Positions 49,201 through 58,200 of a stretch of 64,000 nt of DNA are shown in pieces (the first letter of the stretch is position 1; every line of letters begins with the position of its first letter). The stretch covers positions 3,410,001 to 3,474,000 of the forward strand of contig CM037467.1 of NCBI GenBank assembly GCA_021014325.1, read 5' to 3'. The notes beneath the pieces are model-generated. The model saw nothing but the letters and a program-made list of their open reading frames with translations. It was not told the origin of the DNA and did not search any database. This DNA comes from Plazaster borealis (Eukaryota; Echinodermata; Asteroidea; Forcipulatida; Labidiasteridae). A program made the position numbers and the translations under genes.

Positions 49201-52200
49201 GACTTGCACAGTCTATTCAGACAGATTTTCTTAACAAACCTGATCCTGAAAAAATAAATGTACATTTTATGTACATGTAGATGAAAAATTAACGTTGGAC
49301 TTACAGATTAAACTAAATATTGAAATGCATCCAAATTAGTTGCATTGCGCCTTTCACTGTCTTTGAACCCACTAGTTTTGTTTGATCACTTATGACTTAT
49401 CATTCCTGAGCTGAATTTACACATGCCTACTATTACAGTAAGTTAGTGACTCATGGTGTAAGTAATCTACATCAAATGTACGCAACAGAACGCAAAACAT
49501 CTTTGTATAATCATGTAAAATACATGTATGTCATAGAACTTAAGAACAGGTTCTGGATGTAATTTGAGGAATTATTGATTTAAATATGTAGCACATCCTT
49601 GAAACTAGTTTTTAAAATTATTTTTGAAAAGGAAATGTTTACACAATGTACAACAAAAATTACAGGTTGGATTTTATACACTGTTTTACTTTTGTAATTT
49701 TAATGGCATGTTGAATGACGAAATGCGAAAACAATGACGGGGCGAGTCATTTAAACATTGGTCATGAATTAAACAATAATATCCATAATACATTAATACA
49801 GGTATTGGTTTCACAGGCAAAATGCTGTTTGCATTAAGTTCATTTAGTTGTCAATGTTCTTTTTCAGCAGTTGTACTACATGTACATGTAGTACATGTTT
49901 GAAGTGTTCTCCCCAGGTTTTTTCAGTGGGGCATTATGGACATTTTGGAAGTTTGGCTTGAGCAGCTGAATTATTGAAATTAACAATTTTACCTGGTGTT
50001 TATCTTTGGTTTTAAAAGCCCTACTGTGCAATCTGAGGCATTTTTGTTATGCCCCTCCGCAGCAATTTTTGCTTATAGGCACGATACTCTAACTTGTGCA
50101 TGGAAAGAACCCTAAATATTGTTTGGTTCTGCCTCAATACCTTAAGGTATTGTTCATGGCAGAATGCTACATGTATGAGCACTTACAACTTCAACACAAA
50201 AACATGTATACACAATACTAAAAAACATTTATAAAAGTACAAAACTTCAAGTTGGCAAAATGTCAAAGTATCAAACCACACTAAATTACTAACAACCTTG
50301 AAAAAAAATGTTCCTTAATTACTCTGCGTTTGGATAATAAAGAAAAGCAAAACAAATTCAGGAAATGGAGCCTTGCTCTTTCAATAATAAAATTCCAGGC
50401 CTGACACATAAATTGATTTTTGGAAGTTTAGGCGTGTCTGAACTAGCGGCTGCGGCTGCTGCTTGATCGTCACATGATCAAGTGTTGAAGAATAGGACAC
50501 CCATAGCAACATCCTTAACAGCAGCCGCAGCCAGAACTGTAGGCACCAATTTGGAAATGACCGTTCAATGAAAAACCCTCCTACTCTTGGTAACATTTTC
50601 TAACATGTAATCCATATATGACCTTGTTGAAACCATTCAAATGCATGGTTTGTGTTTACAAATGGTGGCAAAACTGTGTCAACTCAACAACTGTGTGCCA
50701 GTGTTTCTGTGGACATACACGATACAGATTCATCACACTATTGTACAGAGGCTGGTATGTCATTCAAAACCACATTGGATGATATTGAATGGTCAGAAAG
50801 TAGGAGGCTCAGAAGAATGTGTTCCCTTGTGTACAGCTTGAAATTTCATCTAGAGAAGATAGGCCTGGAGTTTCATCTTTGCGAGGGAGAGGCCATTTTC
50901 ATTTTACAAAGGGCACTTCCATTGGAAAATCTCAAAGTCTATTGGACACTTGTTAAGGGGCACCAAAGCCAAGACCAGGGCAACAGAGGCCATGGCCTAC
51001 TGTGGCCTCCATGTACTTAAGCAAGGCCATTTTTATTTATAAGTGCACTTCTATTGGAAAATCTCATAAAGGCTATTTGCAGGCCTGGAATTACATATGG
51101 ATGCCATGGAGGCCATTGCCTCTGTTGCCCGTGGTCTTGGCCTTGGTGCCCCATCACAAGTTTCCCATAGACTTTAAGATTTTCCAATGGAAGTGCCCTT
51201 TGCAAAATGAAAATGGCCTTGCCCTCTCAAATTTGAAATTCCAGGCCTGTATTTGGATCAATTGAAGGGGTAGCCTATCAAGGCCAAGACCAGGAACATA
51301 CATTAGGCCATGGTCCCTGTGTAATTCCAAGCCAGTATTTTCAACACTCCCCCACCACCCCGACCCCCCAAGTACTGTCAATACCAATGTTCCCTTTAAC
51401 AGTATCTGTTACTCCACTCAGTTTCATTCCATTGATATGATTGCTCAAGCATGCCAACGTCAGTTTCCAGAGACTAAATATTGACTCCAGAGTGTTTACC
51501 TGCTTCATTGCTTGATAGTTCGAGATTTTCTTTTTGTCATACATGTAAATGCTGGGAACAATGGAATAGCCTGATTATTGATATGAAACGCTGTAAAGGA
51601 AAATACTGACCACTATCATACAATATTGATGAAATGCTGTCTGATGTGCTTTTTACCCAAAGACAAAAAATCTGCTGTTTGAAAGCGATTTTCTAGAAAT
51701 GCGTACTCACCACAATCATTAAATATTGATGAAAAGCTGTCTGGTGTGCTTTTTACCCAAAGAAAAAAAAATGTGCTGTTTGAAAGCGATTTTCTAGAAA
51801 TGCGTACATTACGGTATGTATCACAACAAAATGTACATTAGTTTTACACAATGAAAACTAATATAAGCACTGCAACAATTCTTCAAAAAGGTTGAAACCT
51901 ATTTCATGTAATGTATCAGGATTTACAAGTATCTCTTCCACAGCCAGGGATAAACATACAAAAACTTGTGAATGTGAACTGTTTAACTTGAAATCAACCA
52001 GGTGGAACGATTTAAAAATTAAAAAGCCCCTAGGGACTTCATCTTATTTTTGTAAGGAAACCTTTAGGGTCTTGTTTTTCATTGCTCGGATATTTTTATT
52101 TATTCACCTGATTTTGCATCATACGAATGAAATATGACTCTGATTATACCACCCACTACTCAGGTAGCAAAATCTACTCCCATGGGCAAGGTAATTATTT

Positions 52201-55200
52201 TGAGAAATTGTTCTTACCTTTGCTTCACACCATCCACAGAGCGGGCTTTTTACGATGCACTCATCACAGCTTTCAGCCTTCGTGCACATACTGTCTGTGA
52301 TTGCAGCTGCAAGACATAAATGAAAAATTTCCATTATTTTGGCTACATTATACATGTACTTCCATAAACCCCGGCCTGGAATTCCCTTCTTGTGGGAGAA
52401 AAGCCACTTAAATACAACATGTAAAGGGACAATTGTTGTAGAATAATCAGAATGCCTTTTGGTTTGGGGACACTTTAAAACTCTGTTTCTCCATGATGGA
52501 ACAGTAGGCAGCAATCTGCGTTTTTCAAACACAAATTTACCTACAAATACAATCACCTCCAACCAAACTTGTATCCTGATTGGATGATACATGGCAACAA
52601 CAATGTGATATAAACCCATATTGCACGGTCTATATCGCACCCTGCTTATTGCGCTGTTCTAACTCTGCGTATTGCACTATTTTAGGTTGCAAGTTTGCAT
52701 TAAGATAAATTAATTATCATATGCGCGCTCGTGGAATATATGTAAAAACATAGTGTCTGTGTCACATTCCAACTCGGCCTTTGGCATTGTCAGATTTGGG
52801 ATGCAGAAGTGCTATTTTTCCGTATTACAATCGTGCATGACATGTATGATGTAACCAGTGAATGATTTCCCTTGTAAGTTGTGTAGCATAGCAAAATGCT
52901 CACAAAATATATCAGTTGCTACTCAAAAATCACCATTTGCTACTCAATATAAGCATTCAGTGTGCAAAACCTTCAGTCTATAGGCCTATATTTTGCTATG
53001 CAAAATTGCTGGACAAAATCGGTCCCTGTTAACTACTAATAGTATCCATACTGTTACATGTTCATGTTGCGGCTAATTGATAAAATATCACCTATTAGAA
53101 TGAGGCTACTGATAAGCCTGAACCATCCTCATCTCTAAACAAATGTTCAACGTTTCAAAAATGTACAGCTGAGTTTACATTACTGCTTCTGTTACACCCT
53201 ATTAAATTGTACATAGTATATTATGCACAATTGAAGTACTGTGTTGGTAGTACATTCAGCCTTTGACTTGAGAAAGACTCTCCTACATTATAGGGTCAAA
53301 CTCAAAGGCCATTAAAAAGTTTTGCACTCTGATCCATGAGATTCTGAAATGTTGAACAACATCCTATCTGTACAGATGTACAGTACAGTACTTGAATTTT
53401 GTTGTACAAAATCTAATAACCCTTAACATTTGACCCATCTGTTCAGCAAGTCAAAACACTCCCATATCCACCCAGCAGGCAAATATTTTGACTAGTGTCT
53501 ATTTTCAATGAAATACCACACATTGACAGATGAAGGTTCAGTTGATGGATTGGCGGTGTTTATCAGAAATTATAATGACAGTGCCAGGGTTAATTTCATA
53601 GCATTGCTAAGCAGATGATTGTCTGCTGTGTCTTTTTGGGTACTCAGTTTTGAATTTGAACAATTCACTTCTTTCACAAGGCAAAATCTTCAAGAAAATA
53701 TCAACATTATCACAGGTCTTGTGGCTAAACATTTACACTGGACTTGCAAAAGGAAGCTTAACATGACACAAGACCATTTCTATTTACATTCCTGTCTTCT
53801 ATATTTCCTGAACTTTGTTTAGAGGAAGTTTAAACTTAAAAAACTAGAGTAGGCCTACCACATGAGTCAGTACATAAATGTATTGTATGGGGGAAAACAC
53901 TTTTAAAAACGGTTGGACTCATTTAGATTTTAGGTTACTAGCTTATTGTGAAAACTACTGGACTCAGGCCAGTGGTCAAGTGTGGGTATTTCGAGCCAAT
54001 TCATTTACATGCAAAAGCACTTTGTGAACATTTTGGTCTTGGATACGTATCATGTTTTTAAATTCACATACAATTTTGACATCCCATTTTTAATTCTCCT
54101 TAAAGGCAAAGTATACCTTTGGTTTTTGGAACCGTTCGATTGTTTTAATCCTTTATAAATGTAAACAATAAAACTAACCTGTGAAAATTTCATTTCAAAA
54201 GGTGGTAGCGTTTTTGAGATATTGCCAAAAAGCTGGAGCAGTTATGTCCACGCAGGAAGGAGAATCATCCGTAATTGGATTACACAACCTGAGAACCGTT
54301 TCATGCATGAAATGTTTCTCAGATTGAAATGTTATTGAATCCCTCTCTAAAACCACATATTCCTTTGAAGGGAATTGTTTCTCAAAATGTTATACATGAT
54401 CAACAGCTGTCAGTGCTTTTTACCAATTAAGTTTTTAAGGTCATTAATTGTTTGAGTAATTACCAAAGGTATAGGCCTTCCCACGCACTTTTGATAACAT
54501 TGTGTACTTGGAGTTTTACTCCAGAGTTTTTCTTACAATGTAGCAGAAACTACAATGAGAATTACAAAAACATGTACACATAAGTAGATAAAGTCAATCG
54601 TGTGCATATAATGGCTACCAATTTCCTTCCTGCATGATCTACCCTGATTTAACTTTTATCACCTTGTTTGTTTACTGCTCAGTTCAGGTGGATAGGGGAC
54701 ATTATTGCTTTCTATCGTAGGCAGTCATTGATTAGTCATGAACGAGAGACAGTTTAACATCTGGAGTCGTGTTAGCTAGAGGGGTGTCTGGGTATCTTTT
54801 GGACACCCTGTTTTAAATTTGGACAACCTGTTTTATCTGTCATTTACAGTACGTGAACAATTTGGACACCCAGTTTTTAAATTTCCAGCAAATTAGGACA
54901 TCAAATCCTGGCTAAAACCTTGTCTGGAGTGATGCTTGAAGCAGGAGTGCTAACATAATGTATGAAAAATGTCTGATATACATGTACGCAGGATTGGTAA
55001 CATTTTGTCTATACTCATGTACATAACATGTCTTTTTAATTTTATAGGCCCTATGCAATTTAAAAAAATAATCTTACGTATTGTACACATGAGGCAACAG
55101 AGGCAATTGCCTCCAGTGCCCGTCATTGCATCGTTGCCCCTTGAAATCCAATAGAAGTTTACAATTTCCTCATAAAGAATCCTTTGCCAAGGAGAAAACG

Positions 55201-58200
55201 CCTTGGTGCCCTTGCCTTTATGAAAACGAAGCATCAGACAAGTATTCACCAAAAAACATACCCAACCCTGATGCCTCAAGGAGGCAACGGAAGCAAATGC
55301 CTCAGTGCCCATTGTCATTGCCTTGGTGTCAGTACAACTTTACACTCCCCTCATGGAGGTGCCCTTTAAATGTAAAACTGGCCTGCCCTTACAAGAATGA
55401 TGGTAAGCTTCTTTTGGGTGTGTCCCCCCCCCACAACCCCCCCCCCCCAAAAAAAAAAAAAAAACCCAAAAACCATGACCTACTTTCACAATGGATAAAT
55501 TTTCCCAATGTGAGTGAGATATTGTAAGTTTAAATTTTCCAAAACGATTTTTTTTTTCCAGTACAAAAAGAGCTTTGAAAGGGCATCAAATCAAACATTT
55601 AGGGATGCACAAACATCTATAGTAAATGAACACAACAAATGTGTCAAAACTTGACATCAGCCATCTTTTCTCTATGATCAAACCATACACCGTGCCATCT
55701 TGCCTTTAAAATTTCATGTCTCACCTTGTGTGAGCTGATCAAAAAATGACTCACATTTTACATCATGGTGATTAAATAAATTTGTACACACGTACCTGCA
55801 TACTGTACAAAATTACTGTACAAAATTTTGGCCCAGAATGCCCCACATTGAAAAAACCTGGGGAGAACCCTGCTTCTAGATTTCAATAATGAAAACAACA
55901 ACAACATTTAATACAACTTCAAGGCCATCGTCCTTGTACATTGTTGATGTACATTACAAAAACACTTCACAGAATTGGCCCTCGCCTTCAATGCATTGAG
56001 CGAAGACCATGCCTCCAGGAGTCCAGTAATGATTTGAAGTCGATCCAGCAAAATTTAATTTCAGACAAGTTTACAAGATTAGAAATTAATAATGCAATAA
56101 AGGTATGGAGTGGAGTTCTCTGCACACAATCGATGACACAGAAGTAGCTTCCTGTATGCACAGCCTGGGTGAACAAAATGTATTTGTGCTCCATGGTGTG
56201 CATGCTTTGGGGGGCGATGGGGGGGGGGGGGGAGGGCGGATGTACAATTTACAGTTTATCAAATTCCTTGTTTAATTTACTGTTTATTCAAACTCTAACC
56301 CCTAGGGTCAAAGACTTGACCCCAAAGACTTGACCCCAAAGACTTGATATCAACCCATATCCTCCAAAATGACCCACTGGTACATGTAACTCAACACCCA
56401 AATGTTTGGACTTTGTTAAGATTGGTAATGCTCTTCCAATGGTAAGCAACTACTATTTTATTTGGGCATGCAGGCTCAAAATCGACAAAGTCAGACAACT
56501 TGCTAAAAAGGATTTGAAGGATTTTGGACTGTTGGGTTTAATTAATCAGAATATGGACTAAAATAACCAAAAACTCTGTGTGTTTTTATTTTCTGTAAAA
56601 CTTTCAAATCCCATGATGGTCACATTCCTGCTTGTCAAACTGTGAACCATTTGAAGTTTTGTTTGCATATTGTTTACTGATTCCTTATTCAGACTGTTAT
56701 ATTTAATAAAAATGTATTCATTCAGAATTACCACAAACTGTTTCCGTAACTTTTTAAGTAAATGTTCAAATCAAGACACACAACACATCATAGACCACAC
56801 AACTGGAGTACACAAGCACAATGTGGGAAAACTAATAGAGTGAACAACTTTTCCTGGAATGAAATTACATGTACACCACCCAATCAGGAAAAAGTAAGCA
56901 CTGTTATTATGAAATAAGTCATAAATTACAGAATGACCAAAATTCCTTGAATATTGTACATGTACCACATTCCAAATCCAATACGCATCTTGATCATTTC
57001 TATCAGAGACTCGTCCCCCAACCCCAGCATCCTCCTTCCACACAAGTCACCCATCCTCACTAATCTAATTGCAATGTATAAATTTCCAATTTATTAGATG
57101 GTCCATAATTCATTCCATTCTGTGGGTCAATCTCATTGCTACTTATCCTATATACAACTGACTGGCACCATATAAGGTAAGCCTATCATGTACACATGTG
57201 TATGGATGGTACTGATGAGGCATTCTGCAATGTGTACACTCGGCTTGGTCAGCAGCATCTATTGGCATTGGGCTGCTTTTCTGCACTACTCATCTTGCAT
57301 GGGACATTTTACCGGTATTACACGCATCAGCGGTTGAATGGGTCATATGGTACATATGCACTGTACAGACAGCATGCATGCCCAGTGAATCACGGATGGC
57401 ATAATGCATTACTAATAAATGCTTGGGCAGTCACTAATGTCTTTATTATTAGAAATGTTCAATGTTCTTCAACACATGTACATGTACTAAACACAGTTTG
57501 TGCCGAGGTGCCATGATTGTGTACTGTGTAATGTGCCAATTTACATTAAATACATTATAGTTCACTTGTATGGAGGTTTTAATGCATCTCTTTATCATGT
57601 ACATGTACAGTGACGTGCACATTATTGTACATCATGTACATTATGTTGTACACATTTCATCTGTACACTTTTTTTTTCTAGGAATTTATTTTAAGGGTTA
57701 AAACCGGGGTTTTCAAATTCTCCCCCTCCCCCAGTTTATGCAAAAGTACATAATTTTTCAAAATCTCAGAAACATTTGTTTACAAATCAAGTAAAGAAGT
57801 CAAGTGAAAGACAAAAACATATTTTCGTGCACTGTAACATGGAATGCTCAACTGAACCATGGAAAAAAAATCCATGGCTCAGCAATCAAAAGAAGCACCT
57901 ACACTACATGTACAACAATGCACAAGTACTCTATCAAAACTTGCAAAATGTTCATTGTTTTCAACAATTTTGTCTAATCCTTGTGTGTTTTAACAACTGT
58001 ATTTAAATGGATGACCAGTATTAGGGGAAAACACTGTACATGTGTGCTTGTATGTAATTCAATGACATTTTCTCAGGTTGGTTCTTTGACCAAGTGGACT
58101 TCAAGAAACACTAATGTATACACTATTCATAAACAAACAAAAAACTGTTCAAGTCCTTTTTATGAACAAAGGCACAGGGTTCATCTTGAGGTCAAATAAA

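Noticed and set aside
50652..51020. 122-codon plus-strand open frame
   Set aside because: It runs across two unrelated repeat families, so it is a chance frame.
55126..55527. 133-codon plus-strand open frame
   Set aside because: It lies in a family G-like repeat and a poly-C/poly-A run; the translation is low complexity at its end.
57196..57516. 106-codon plus-strand open frame in integrin intron 1
   Set aside because: No family resemblance; it lies in microsatellite-like ACATGTAC sequence without splice context.
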